Below, one piece after another: positions 54,910 through 63,363 of a stretch of DNA of 64,000 nucleotides. Positions within the stretch are counted from its first letter, which is position 1. Each line of letters opens with the position of its first letter. The notes under the pieces were generated by a model that saw nothing but the letters and a program-made list of their open reading frames with translations, was not told where the DNA came from and ran no database searches. The translations under genes were made by a program, and so were the position numbers. This DNA is from Deltaproteobacteria bacterium (GTDB taxonomy: Bacteria; JADJOY01). The stretch lies in the NCBI GenBank assembly GCA_016713535.1, contig JADJOY010000033.1:1-64000 (forward strand), read 5' to 3'.

Positions 54910-56081
54910 GCGGTCCGGCCGGCGCGCGCCCGCTCGAGCTCCGCGAGGCAACGATCGAGGGCACGCTCGGCGTCGAACGCCTCGGTGGCGATCTGCCGGG
55001 CGGTCGCGCCGAGGCGCGACCGTAGCGCCTCGTCCACCGCTAGCCGCCCGAGCGCGCTCGCGACCGCATCGGTGTCCGCCGCGGGCACGATCAGCGCGCT
55101 CTCGCCGTCGCGGAGATGATCGACCGCGAGCCCCACGGGCGAGGTCACGATCGCGAGCCCCGCGGTCATCGCCTCGAGGAGCACGTTCGCGAACGCCTCG
55201 CTCCTTGAGGGGTGCGCGAGCACGTCGCTCGCCTCGTAGTAGCGGTCCGGCTCGGACAGCCACCCGGGGAGCACGACCCGGTCACCGAGCCCCGCCTCCG
55301 CGACGGCCGCGGCCAGCGCCGCGCGCTCCGGTCCGTCACCCACCACGACCAGCGACACGTCCACGTCGTGAGCCACGCGTGCGAACGCGGGCACGAGGAC
55401 CTCGAGCCCCTTCCCCGCCACCAGCCGGCCGACGAACAGGATGGTGAGCCGGTCGGGCAGTCCCAGGTCGCGGCGCGCGGCGGTGCGGCGCGCGGCGCGC
55501 GTGACGGGATCGCACTCGGCCAGCGCTACTTTCCCCAGCCCGGGGCGGCTCGGCACGTTCGGCACCGTGGCGATCCGGCTCGCGTCGATTCCGGCCGCAG
55601 CGAGATCGTTCGCGACCGCGCTCGACTCGGCCATGAAGCGATCGGCGCGCTCGACGATGCGCCACAAGAGCGAGCCCCCGGGCCGCCCGCACACCTTGGC
55701 GACGTCGCCGTCCGCGCCGACCGTGCACGGTTTGAGGACCACCGGCCGGCCACGCAGATGCGCGGCGAGCAACGCGCCGAGCACGAAGAGCGACAGGCAG
55801 TGGCCGTAGATCACGTCGTATTCGGGAGCGTGGCGCATGAAATGGACGAACGCCGAGACCCCGTTCACGAGGCGCCGGGCGAGCTCGAAGCGGGTCGAGG
55901 GAAGGCGCACCACACGCACGCCGGCGACGATCTCCGCCGCCGGGCGGGTGCAATCGTGACGGCTGGTGACAAGGTCACAGGTCCCGAGGCGCGCGGCGAG
56001 CGCGCGCGCCAGCACCCACGCCTGGACCTCGGCGCCCCCCGGGTCGGGCCACACATGCGGGATGACGATCGCGACGCGCAC
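54852..56081 (-). CDS. Glycosyltransferase, GT4 (group 1) family
   Basis: 409 residues. N-terminal HVWPDPGGAEVQAWVLARALA (the donor-side Gly-rich loop), a central linker, then ILFVGRLVAGKGLEVLVPAF and VVVGDGPERAAL, followed by the family motif DVLAHPSRSEAFANVLLEAMTAGLAIVTS (SEAFANVLLEAMTAG, the E-x7-E retaining-enzyme signature). It would move an NDP-sugar to a growing polysaccharide on the cytoplasmic face. The last 58 bases overlap a convergent methyltransferase gene. It belongs to a minus-strand run with the genes at 56105 and 57015. Confidence 0.93.
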   Translation of the reverse strand: MRVAIVIPHVWPDPGGAEVQAWVLARALAARLGTCDLVTSRHDCTRPAAEIVAGVRVVRLPSTRFELARRLVNGVSAFVHFMRHAPEYDVIYGHCLSLFVLGALLAAHLRGRPVVLKPCTVGADGDVAKVCGRPGGSLLWRIVERADRFMAESSAVANDLAAAGIDASRIATVPNVPSRPGLGKVALAECDPVTRAARRTAARRDLGLPDRLTILFVGRLVAGKGLEVLVPAFARVAHDVDVSLVVVGDGPERAALAAAVAEAGLGDRVVLPGWLSEPDRYYEASDVLAHPSRSEAFANVLLEAMTAGLAIVTSPVGLAVDHLRDGESALIVPAADTDAVASALGRLAVDEALRSRLGATARQIATEAFDAERALDRCLAELERARAGRTAQRGAGNASAGHNASRLSS

Positions 56082-56104
56082 GCCTCGAACCCCGTCGTCG
56101 CGCG

Positions 56105-57025
56105 TCAGGGAGCGGGAGCGCCGTCGGCGAGGGCGACGACCTCCATGCTCGGCCCGCGTTCGAACCAGCCGCCCACCCGGTAGATCGCTTCCTGCAGCCA
56201 GCGCGCGCGCGGATTCGAGAGGTAGAGCGGGTGGCGTGGCTGGTAGGTCTCGAAGTGGACGACCCGCCAGCCGGTGTCCGCGAGCATCGCGCGGAGCCGC
56301 GGCGGATCGAAGAACGACAGATGGAACTCGTTCTCGTTGCGCTTGAAGAGGGGGTGAAAGCCACGCTCGCCGAGCAGCCGCCGGAGCGGATATTTGGTGA
56401 GGTCCTTGAGCGACCCGAGCTGATAGGGCACGTCGAGGACGAGCGGCGCTCCATCGCGCACCAGGCGTCGCACTCGCGCGAGGAGGCCGCGGGGATCGGG
56501 AACATGCTCGAGCGAGATGCTCGCGGCCGCGTCGTAGGGCTCACCCACCATGCACGACGGGTCCCAGCCGCGCGAGACACGCACGTCGGCGCCCACGACA
56601 CGGCGGCATTCCTCCGCGAGTGGACGGATGAACTCGAACACCTCGGCCCGCCACCCGAGCGCGGCCAGCGGCGCGTACTGGTAGCCGCCGTCGAGGCAGG
56701 CGACCCCCAGCAAGCGCCCGGGGCGGGGCGTCCAGCGAGCCAGCAGCTGGTATCGGTGGGAGTAGAAGTCGTCGTAGTGCGCCGCGCGGACCGGGTGCGC
56801 CTCGGCGTAGAAATCGCTCGCGAGGTAGCGCCCCTCGAGCTCGTCGAGATCCGAGCGCGGGCTCTGGAAGCGGAAACCGCAGTCACCGCAGCGCGCGAGC
56901 CGAAGCGGCGCGGCGAGCGCGAGGAAGCGCTCGAGGTGGGGCTCGCGATGCGCGCGAGCACCACCACAGGACAGGCACGGGACGGTCTCGGGCACCGGGA
57001 TCCTCGCGATCGGCTCAGCTCGCAC
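56105..57025 (-). CDS. Methyltransferase with N-terminal zinc ribbon
   Basis: About 306 residues. It begins with a zinc-ribbon pair (CLSCGG and CGDCGFRFQSP), as in C-methyltransferase-like enzymes of sugar pathways. It continues with a Rossmann fold in which the usual SAM loop is GVACLDGGYQYAPLA and the next motif AEVFEFIRPLAEECR. EHVPDPRGLLARVRRLVRDG is the late motif. Acceptors in this group include deoxysugars and lipid-linked glycans. I chose GTG 57025, overlapping the upstream glycosyltransferase end by 11 bases; in-frame starts further up lie inside that gene. Operon context implies glycan decoration. Confidence 0.82.
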   Translation of the reverse strand: MRAEPIARIPVPETVPCLSCGGARAHREPHLERFLALAAPLRLARCGDCGFRFQSPRSDLDELEGRYLASDFYAEAHPVRAAHYDDFYSHRYQLLARWTPRPGRLLGVACLDGGYQYAPLAALGWRAEVFEFIRPLAEECRRVVGADVRVSRGWDPSCMVGEPYDAAASISLEHVPDPRGLLARVRRLVRDGAPLVLDVPYQLGSLKDLTKYPLRRLLGERGFHPLFKRNENEFHLSFFDPPRLRAMLADTGWRVVHFETYQPRHPLYLSNPRARWLQEAIYRVGGWFERGPSMEVVALADGAPAP

Positions 57026-58193
57026 CGGAGGGCGACCGCAGGGGCGCCGCGCCGAGCTCCTCCAGACAGCCCACCAGCCGCTCCCAGGCGAGCGGGGTCG
57101 AGCGCGACCGGATGTTGGCCTCGAATCGCGCTCCGAGTCCATCGCGGACGAACGAGACGATCGCATCCGCGAGCGCCGCCGGGTCCTCGGGGGGCACCAG
57201 CAGGCCGTTCACGCCGTGCTCGACGGCATCGGGGAGCCCGCCGACGGTGGTCACGATCGCCGGCCGGCCGACGCCGAACGCGAGCTGCACCACCGCGCTC
57301 TGGGTGGCGCGGCGGTATGGCAGGACCACCACGTTGGCCGCCCGGATGAAGGAGACGAGGACCTCGTCGGGGACGTAGCCCGGCACGACCGTCACGGCGT
57401 CGGTGACGCCGCGGCGGGCGATCCGCTCGCGATAGCGCGCCTCGCTCTGCCAGAACTCGCCGACGACGACGAGATGAACGCGCTCGCGGGCGAGCACGCT
57501 GGGGAGCGCGTCGACCAGTACGTCGAGCCCCTTGTAAGGGCGGACGAAACCACAGAAGAGCAGGATCGGCCGGTCGGTGGGGAGCGAGACCGGCAGCGGC
57601 GCCGGTGCGGTCACCGCGAGCTCGCCGAAGTCGGGCATCGGTACGCGGCGGATCGCCCGCGCGGGAAACGCACGGCGCAGGCGCTCCGCCTCACTGGTGG
57701 CGTGCACGACGAAACCGTCGACGGCGCGCAGCGCGAAGCGCAGGGCCGTGCGATCGGCGAAGGTGCCGAGGCGGGTGCGGTCGTGAGGCCGGGTGTTGTG
57801 GCACACGCACACCAGCCGCGGCCCGTCGGCACCACGCCCACGAGTCAGTGCCCGCCCCAGGTAGGCGTACGCCGGCGCCCACACCGGGATCCACCACGGC
57901 AGGACCACCCAGTCGGGGCGCCACTCGCGGATGCGGCGGGCCGTGCGAGCCCAGCTCGGCGGATCGAACGGGCTGAGCAGGAACTCGGCGGACGAGCGTA
58001 GCGGCTGGCTGGAGGGATCGAGATCGGTGCCGCTCGGCAGCGCCCAGCTCGGGTACTGACGCGCGAACGACACCAGCAGCACGTCGTTGCGCTTCTCGAG
58101 CTCGCGCGCGAGAAGGGTCGTGTGGTGCGCGATCCCACCCCGGAACGGGTAGGTCGGCCCCACCACGCACACGCGTGATCTCCGATGCGCCAT
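57015..58193 (-). CDS. Glycosyltransferase, GT4-like
   Basis: 392 residues. N-terminal VCVVGPTYPFRGGIAHHTTLLARELE is typical of GT4 enzymes (the Gly-Gly loop), followed by VCHNTRPHDRTRLG, then ILLFCGFVRPYKGLDVLVDAL, VVGEFWQSEARYRERI and NVVVLPYRRATQSAVVQLAFGVGRPAIVT. ATG 58193 lies just before the conserved start; longer starts read as noncoding. It is first in the minus-strand run with a methyltransferase and a second GT4. Together the three probably build and methylate one surface polysaccharide or glycolipid. Confidence 0.92.
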   Translation of the reverse strand: MAHRRSRVCVVGPTYPFRGGIAHHTTLLARELEKRNDVLLVSFARQYPSWALPSGTDLDPSSQPLRSSAEFLLSPFDPPSWARTARRIREWRPDWVVLPWWIPVWAPAYAYLGRALTRGRGADGPRLVCVCHNTRPHDRTRLGTFADRTALRFALRAVDGFVVHATSEAERLRRAFPARAIRRVPMPDFGELAVTAPAPLPVSLPTDRPILLFCGFVRPYKGLDVLVDALPSVLARERVHLVVVGEFWQSEARYRERIARRGVTDAVTVVPGYVPDEVLVSFIRAANVVVLPYRRATQSAVVQLAFGVGRPAIVTTVGGLPDAVEHGVNGLLVPPEDPAALADAIVSFVRDGLGARFEANIRSRSTPLAWERLVGCLEELGAAPLRSPSGAS

Positions 58194-58390
58194 GCGGAGA
58201 AGCCCGAATGCACCGACGTGGGCCGGCTCGACCCGGAGCAGGCGATCATAACGCAGCGCGCGGCACGAACGCGCCGCGCACGATGCTCGCGGATCGCGCT
58301 TCGGCGTGGGCGAGCCGTGACGGGGAAACCGCGCGGTCCACGCGGCGGCGCTCTCGCGACCGCGCCACGTGGACCGCGCGGCGGGATCGG

Positions 58391-58713
58391 TCACTTCTTG
58401 ACGGGGGTCACGGTCAGCATCGGCTCGAGGCGCTTCGCCAGCGAGGGCCGATACCCTTGATCTCGGTGATCTCGCTCGCCGCCGAGAACCCGCCCTTCTC
58501 GGTGCGGTACTTCACGATCGCCTGGGCACGCGACGGCCCGATGCCCGGCAGCCCCTCGAGCTCCGAGGCGCTCGCGTGGTTCAGGTCGACGACCGCGACC
58601 TTCTCGGCGGCGGTGGGCTGGGCCGAGGGCGTGGCCGCGTGGCTGGGGATCGAAGCGAGGAGCACGGCGGCGCAGCCAGCCGCGGCGAGAGCGCGGGCGA
58701 GGAAACGGTTCAT
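58391..58713 (-). CDS. ComEA-like helix-hairpin-helix exported protein (frame broken)
   Basis: About 107 residues: signal peptide (ALAAAGCAAVLLASIPSHAA), a short linker, then the paired hairpin motif VVDLNHASASELEGLPGIGPSRAQAIVKYR and GFSAASEITEIKGIGP. This is the DNA-binding fold of the competence protein ComEA and its small periplasmic relatives. After GIGP the frame slips; one extra C in GGCCCT gives SLAKRLEPMLTVTPVKK and the TGA at 58393-58391, the natural end. Proteins with the full membrane anchor bind incoming DNA; those with a signal peptide act free in the periplasm. The pilus genes at 47841-51975 make a link to DNA uptake attractive. Confidence 0.85.
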
Positions 58714-59129
58714 GGAGGACCTCCGGCGAGGCTCCCGAGGAGCCTCGGGTTGAGAGCTGGCCCGAGACGGCGCGAAGGAGGTTCGTGCCGGCCCTGGCTA
58801 GCTCGTTGTGCAACGCGTCCCCAGGGCAACCTCCGTGCCGACGGTGCAGCCGAGCGACGGTGGCGTCGCGTCGACGTTCCGGTGTGAAATTCGCTGCGAT
58901 TTCGCCGTTCGAACCGCACGCGCCCCCGGTGCCCGCAGGTGGGTGGCACGGGTTCCCCCGCACTCACCGCGATTCCCGGGGCGCACCCGCCGCGCCCGCG
59001 ACGACGCATCCGTGCCGGCTTCAGTGGGAGGCGTTGGAAGATCGGTGCTGCGGGCTCGGAGCGCCCCCCGCGACGACATCCGCAGAACGTCGGAACGCCT
59101 TCCCGACCTGCTGCTATCCTTCGCGCCCC
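58714..59129. other. Divergent intergenic region with structured element
   Basis: 416 bases between comEA-like (minus) and polyprenyl synthase (plus) genes. A hairpin GAGGCTCC/GGAGCCTC lies at about 58729-58748. A larger nested structure lies at 58777-58834: GGAGGTT pairs with AACCTCC, GCCCTGG with CCAGGGC, and the perfect palindrome CGTTGTGCAACG sits in the loop. No frame across the region looks coding and no U-tract follows, so it may be a 5' leader RNA or a protein-binding site. The remainder shows nothing recognisable. Confidence 0.5.
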
Positions 59130-60104
59130 GTGAACTTCGACGATGCGTTTCCCGAGATCCGGAGGCCGCTCGCGGCGCTCGAGGTCGAGCTCGCGCGGGT
59201 GGTCAAGAACGACGTGCGGCTGATCCCCGAGGTCGGCCGCTACCTGCTCGGCGGCGGCGGTAAGCGCATCCGCCCCGCCCTCGCCTTCCTGACGTCTCGC
59301 GCCGTCGGCCTGACCGGCCCGAACGTGGTGACGATCGGCGTGGTGCTGGAGCTGATCCACACCGCCACTCTTCTTCACGACGACGTGGTCGACGACGGCA
59401 CCGTGCGGCGTGGCCAGCCCTCGGCGAACCGGGTGTTCGGCAACGCCGCGAGCGTGCTGGTCGGCGACTACCTCTACAGCCTCGCCTCGGTGTTGCTCGC
59501 TCGCATGGGTGACCCACGGATCCTGCTCATGGTCGCCGAGGCCACCAACGCGATGGCCGAGGGCGAGGTCCACCAGCTCGCCGAGAGCTACAGCCCGAGC
59601 GAGACCGAGGACGCCTATCTCGACATCATCCGCAAGAAGACCGCGGCGCTCTTCGGCGCGGGCGCGTGGGCGCCGACGGTGGCGGGCGGCGCCTCCGAGG
59701 AGGTCCAGCTCGCGCTCCACGGCTTCGGGCTCGACCTCGGCATGGCTTTCCAGCTTGCCGACGACGTCCTCGACTACGTCGCCGACGACGAGCGCTTCGC
59801 CGCCAAGCGCGGCGCCGACTTCCGCGACGGCAAGTACACGTTGCCGGCGATCGTGGCTCTCGCCAACGCCTCCCCCACCGACCACGATCGCATCCGCCAC
59901 CTCCTCGGTGGCGAGCGCCGTGGCGCCCGCCAGCTCGAGGCGATCGTCAAGCTCATCCAGCGCTACGACGGGTTCGCCTACACGCGGGCCCGCGCCGAGG
60001 CCTGCGTGAGCTCGGCGCTCGCCGGGCTGGCGGTCTTGCCGAGGGGCGCCGGACGGCGCGCGCTCGAGCGGCTCGCGCGCTTCGCCCTGGCGCGCACCTT
60101 CTGA
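59130..60104 (+). CDS. Polyprenyl diphosphate synthase
   Basis: 324 residues with a GTG start. Class I trans-isoprenyl synthase: GGGGKRIRPAL, the first aspartate motif HDDVVDDG (DDxxD-type, near 85), QPSANRVFGN, and the second motif LADDVLDYV. The residue pattern before the first aspartates and the 324-residue length match octaprenyl or longer synthases (IspB-like) that build the quinone side chain, rather than FPP synthase. The second motif has DDVLD as usual for this group. It is a stand-alone gene with a 58-base gap to the next. It would supply the quinone tail used by the membrane cytochromes, an indirect link. Confidence 0.92.
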   Translation: MNFDDAFPEIRRPLAALEVELARVVKNDVRLIPEVGRYLLGGGGKRIRPALAFLTSRAVGLTGPNVVTIGVVLELIHTATLLHDDVVDDGTVRRGQPSANRVFGNAASVLVGDYLYSLASVLLARMGDPRILLMVAEATNAMAEGEVHQLAESYSPSETEDAYLDIIRKKTAALFGAGAWAPTVAGGASEEVQLALHGFGLDLGMAFQLADDVLDYVADDERFAAKRGADFRDGKYTLPAIVALANASPTDHDRIRHLLGGERRGARQLEAIVKLIQRYDGFAYTRARAEACVSSALAGLAVLPRGAGRRALERLARFALARTF

Positions 60105-60162
60105 GCCACGGCCCCGGTCGCCGCCCTGCCGTCGGGTAGACTCCCCGGCTCCCCCGCCGAGG

Positions 60163-61125
60163 ATGCTGATGGCCTACCGGATCGTCTCGCTTCTGCCCTC
60201 CGCCACCGAAATCGTGTGCGCCCTCGGTGCGCGCGCCGAGCTCGTGGGCGTGTCTCACGAATGTGATCACCCGGACGACGTGAGCGGGTTACCGGTCCTC
60301 ACGCGAGCCAAGTTCCGCAAGGGATCGTCGAGCGCGGCGATCGACCAGGCGGTGCGCGACGTGGTCGGCGAGGCGCTCGCGGTCTACGACGTGGACACCG
60401 AGCGCCTCGGCGCGCTCGCTCCCGACGTGATCGTCACCCAGGACCTGTGCGACGTGTGCGCGGTGTCCATCCACGACGTGCGCGCCGCGGTGGCTCGTCT
60501 CGCTCACCGCGACGCGATCGAGGTCGTGAGCCTGAGCCCGACGGGCCTCGAGGACATCCTCGCCGACATCGAGCGCACCGGCGTGGCGCTCGGCCGCGCC
60601 GCCGACGGCACCCGCGTCGTCGCCGACGCGCGCCAGCGCATCGAGGAGGTCCGCCGGCGCGCCCACGCGGCGGCGACGCGCCCCAGCGTGCTCTCGATCG
60701 AGTGGCTCGAGCCGGTCATGATCGGCGGTATGTGGATGCCCGAGCTCATCACGCTCGCCGGCGGCACGCCGCTCGTGACCCAGCCCCGTGACCACGCGCC
60801 GACGCTCCCCCTCGCCGAGCTCGAGAAGCTCGACCCCGACGTGGTGCTGATCAAGCCGTGCGGCTTCCCGCTCGACGAGTCGCTGCGCGAGCTCGAGGTG
60901 CTGAGCCGGGTGCTGCCGTGGTCGCGCTGGAAGGCGGTCGCGAACGACAACGTGTTTTTGGCCGACGGCAACGCCTACTTCAATCGCTCCGGGCCGCGCC
61001 TCGTGGAGTCGCTCGAGATCCTCGCCGCGTGTCTCCACCCGGACGAGTTCACCGACCACCACGAACGCTACGCCCACGCGGTGCGACGCGTGCGCGCGGA
61101 CCTCGCCGTCGAGCCGTGGGCGTGA
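60163..61125 (+). CDS. BtuF-like cobalamin/metal-chelate-binding protein (no signal peptide)
   Basis: 320 residues with the two-lobed periplasmic-binding fold of BtuF/TroA-type proteins: RIVSLLPSATEIVCALG, LVGVSHECDHPDDV, PDVIVTQDLCDVC, SIEWLEPVMIGGMWMPELI, LEKLDPDVVLIKPCGF and the closing helix. Unlike true BtuF it starts directly at the fold (MLMAYRIVSLL) without a signal peptide, as do cytoplasmic cobalamin-binding relatives of this family. A second start at 60169 is possible. No BtuC or BtuD gene is adjacent. Ligand is a guess: the radical SAM protein at 13009 is a potential cobalamin user. Confidence 0.85.
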   Translation: MLMAYRIVSLLPSATEIVCALGARAELVGVSHECDHPDDVSGLPVLTRAKFRKGSSSAAIDQAVRDVVGEALAVYDVDTERLGALAPDVIVTQDLCDVCAVSIHDVRAAVARLAHRDAIEVVSLSPTGLEDILADIERTGVALGRAADGTRVVADARQRIEEVRRRAHAAATRPSVLSIEWLEPVMIGGMWMPELITLAGGTPLVTQPRDHAPTLPLAELEKLDPDVVLIKPCGFPLDESLRELEVLSRVLPWSRWKAVANDNVFLADGNAYFNRSGPRLVESLEILAACLHPDEFTDHHERYAHAVRRVRADLAVEPWA

Positions 61126-61156
61126 GCAGACCCTGCGCTCCGCTCCAACCAGCGTC

Positions 61157-61978
61157 GTGAGCCTCGCTGACCGCCTGCGCCGCTGGTTCGGCCCGTCGAG
61201 CGGCACCGTCGGTGCAAGCGACGCCACCACGACCGAGCGCCCCACCCACGGCGCCTACGATCGCCTCGCGCGCTGGTACGACTGGTCGGGCGCGATCGCC
61301 TTCTCGGATACCTGCGTCGAGCTGACGCTGCGCGCGCTCCGCGACGCCCGCCTCGAGCCGCGCTCGTGCCTAGACATCGCGTGCGGAACCGGCTCCTTCC
61401 TGATGGCGATGGAGCGCCGCGGCGCGTTCGCGGTGGGCGTCGACCGCTCTCACGCAATGCTGGTCGAGGCCCGCGACAAGGCGCGCGAGCAGCACGCGCG
61501 GCTGGCGCTGGTGTGCGCCGACATGCGCGAGTTCCAGCTCGGACGTCGCTTCGAGCTCGTCACCTGCTTCTACGACGCCCTCAACCACCTGCCCGACACC
61601 ATCGGCGTCGCCGCGGCGATCGAGACCGCCGCGCGCCACGCCGAGGGCGGCGGGCTCTACGTCTTCGACACCAACAACGAGCGCATGTTCCAGCGGGTGT
61701 GGTCGGGACCACGCGCGACCATCGACGTCGTCAGCGGCGACGTCGAGATCGACTACCACTACGATCCAGTGCGCCGCACCGGATCGGCGCAGGTCACCTT
61801 CCGGCGCCGCGGCGAGCCGCCCGTCACGGGCTGGGTCCACGAGCGCTGCCACGCGGCGCGAGAGCTCGAGCGTGCCCTGGAAAGCGCCGGTTTCGTGCTC
61901 GAGAGCCGCGGGCCGCACCCCTACTTCGCGGATCCGTCCGAGTCGCTCAAGGATCTGTGGATCGCGCGGAAGCGGTGA
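61157..61978 (+). CDS. SAM-dependent methyltransferase
   Basis: 273 residues. After a 30-residue basic start, AYDRLARWYDW leads into a class I fold: SCLDIACGTGSFLMAM (SAM motif, near 75), VGVDRSHAMLVEARDKA, ALVCADMREFQLGRRFELVTCFYDALNHL, GGLYVFDTNNERMFQRVW. The latter is typical of the small-molecule or protein methyltransferases annotated only as Methyltransf_25. GTG start, 31 bases after the BtuF-like stop. Its last 32 bases overlap the convergent CPBP gene. Substrate unknown. Confidence 0.88.
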   Translation: MSLADRLRRWFGPSSGTVGASDATTTERPTHGAYDRLARWYDWSGAIAFSDTCVELTLRALRDARLEPRSCLDIACGTGSFLMAMERRGAFAVGVDRSHAMLVEARDKAREQHARLALVCADMREFQLGRRFELVTCFYDALNHLPDTIGVAAAIETAARHAEGGGLYVFDTNNERMFQRVWSGPRATIDVVSGDVEIDYHYDPVRRTGSAQVTFRRRGEPPVTGWVHERCHAARELERALESAGFVLESRGPHPYFADPSESLKDLWIARKR

Positions 61979-62765
61979 CGGCGCCGCGCGGCGCGGTCGC
62001 CAGCAGCACCACCACGGGCAACAGCTCCCCGAGCCACGTGAGCGCCACGAAGCGCCCGCCCGCGCCGCCGTAGAACAAGAGCGGCTCGAACGGGTCCTCG
62101 GCGTTACCGAGGATCAGCATCGGCGCACCCCACACCGCGAACGCGTAGAGCCCTGTGACCCACAGGTTGCGGGTGCGCTCGAAGAGCAAGCCGAGGGCGA
62201 GGGCGCGTAGCAGCTCGCGGGCGCCCGCCTGGATGCCGATCGACAGGTCGTCGACCAGCCCCATCCGTACCAGCAGCGGGATCCGATAGAGCGCCGAGAG
62301 CACGGCGATCAGCAGCAGCCCGCGCCACCGTCCGAAGCGCGCGCGAGCGTCGCCCAGCAGGACGCCGCGCCACGCCAGCTCGTCGCCGAGGATCGCCACC
62401 GCCGCGACCAGCGCGAGCCTCGCCAGGAAGGGCCGCAGCAGGTCCGGGCCTGAGCGGTTCACGCCTTCCGAGAAGTGGACCCAGCCGAGCAGGTGACCGA
62501 GGGCCAGACCGCTCGCCCACGCCGCCAGCGCGAGCACGAGCCACGGTACGCCCCGGAGCAGGCCACGCGAGGTAAGGCCGGCATCGGCGAGACGCGCCGG
62601 CCGGTCGAGGGCGAGGGCGAGGAAACCGGCGAGCAAGCCGTAGAACGGCCAGATCTCGGGGTCGTGCTTGCCGGGGGTGAAGAAGAGATACGGCGCCTGC
62701 GTGGCGAGGACGATCAGGACGATCGCCACGAACGGTCGTGGCAGGGTGGGCTCGGCCTCGACCAT
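61947..62765 (-). CDS. CPBP-type intramembrane protein
   Basis: 272 residues with about seven membrane helices. The CPBP (Abi/Rce1) motif appears as GDELAWRGVLLGD, that is E-x-x-W-R-G with Asp where the first Glu of EE normally stands. The second family motif would be at SALYRIPLL, and its usual His is absent. Proteolytic activity is therefore doubtful and the protein may be a pseudoenzyme. Members include CAAX prenyl proteases and bacteriocin-immunity proteins. Its start at 62765 is a clean ATG; the final bases overlap the preceding methyltransferase. Confidence 0.72.
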   Translation of the reverse strand: MVEAEPTLPRPFVAIVLIVLATQAPYLFFTPGKHDPEIWPFYGLLAGFLALALDRPARLADAGLTSRGLLRGVPWLVLALAAWASGLALGHLLGWVHFSEGVNRSGPDLLRPFLARLALVAAVAILGDELAWRGVLLGDARARFGRWRGLLLIAVLSALYRIPLLVRMGLVDDLSIGIQAGARELLRALALGLLFERTRNLWVTGLYAFAVWGAPMLILGNAEDPFEPLLFYGGAGGRFVALTWLGELLPVVVLLATAPRGAVTASARSTDP

Positions 62766-62881
62766 GAAGAGTGCGCGGCGCCGGTTGGGGCGGGGTGCCC
62801 CGCGGCGCCGCGCATCCTACAGCGGCCCGGTTCGGCGGTGGAGGGGCAGGCGCCGAGCGGGCGTTCCACACCGGCCGGAGG

Positions 62882-63193
62882 TCACCGCCAGCGACCGGGG
62901 ACCCAGTGCCCACATTCCCAGTAGCCCCGGACCCACACCGGCGCGGCCACTCGGACCACCGGACGCGGCGCGTAATACGCGGGCCGGTAGTAGACGGGAG
63001 CGGGCGCGACGTAGACCGGGGGCGGCGGTGCGACGTAGACCGGCGCATGCACCACCGGCAAGCCGAAGCCGATGCTGACGTGGACGCCGGCCTCGGCGGT
63101 GCGGGCCGGAGTCGCGAGCGCGAGCCCGGCCAGCGCGAGGGCGGTGAGCCCGGTGAGCTTCGCGGCGCGACCGAAACGGACGTGAGCGTTCAT
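62882..63193 (-). CDS. Small exported Pro/Tyr/Val-rich protein with YxWGxW-like end
   Basis: 103 residues: signal peptide (LTGLTALALAGLALATPARTAEA), then VHVSIGFGLPVV and a low-complexity chain of Pro, Tyr, Val and Ala (APPPPVYVAPAPVYYRP), closing with WVRGYWECGHWVPGRWR. The ending belongs to the W-x-x-GxW-x-P-G-x-W pattern common in small periplasmic proteins of unknown role. GGAGGAA lies 5 bases before the ATG 63193; a longer start at 63232 is less likely. The 170-base gap to the following regulator shows nothing. Confidence 0.72.
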   Translation of the reverse strand: MNAHVRFGRAAKLTGLTALALAGLALATPARTAEAGVHVSIGFGLPVVHAPVYVAPPPPVYVAPAPVYYRPAYYAPRPVVRVAAPVWVRGYWECGHWVPGRWR

Positions 63194-63363
63194 GACGATT
63201 CCTCCGAAAGACGAGACCTCGCCAGGGATCATTCCACGATCCGTGCCAGCGCCAAGGAGCGCTCACGGTGGGGCCGTAGGCGGCGAAATCGCCCGCTGCG
63301 CCGCGATTCACCACACGCCGTCCCTCGCGGCGGAGGGACGAGCGGAGGCCGCGTCAACGCTGC

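Noticed and set aside
60163-61125. Part of a cobalamin ABC importer
   Set aside because: No signal peptide and no permease or ATPase genes nearby.
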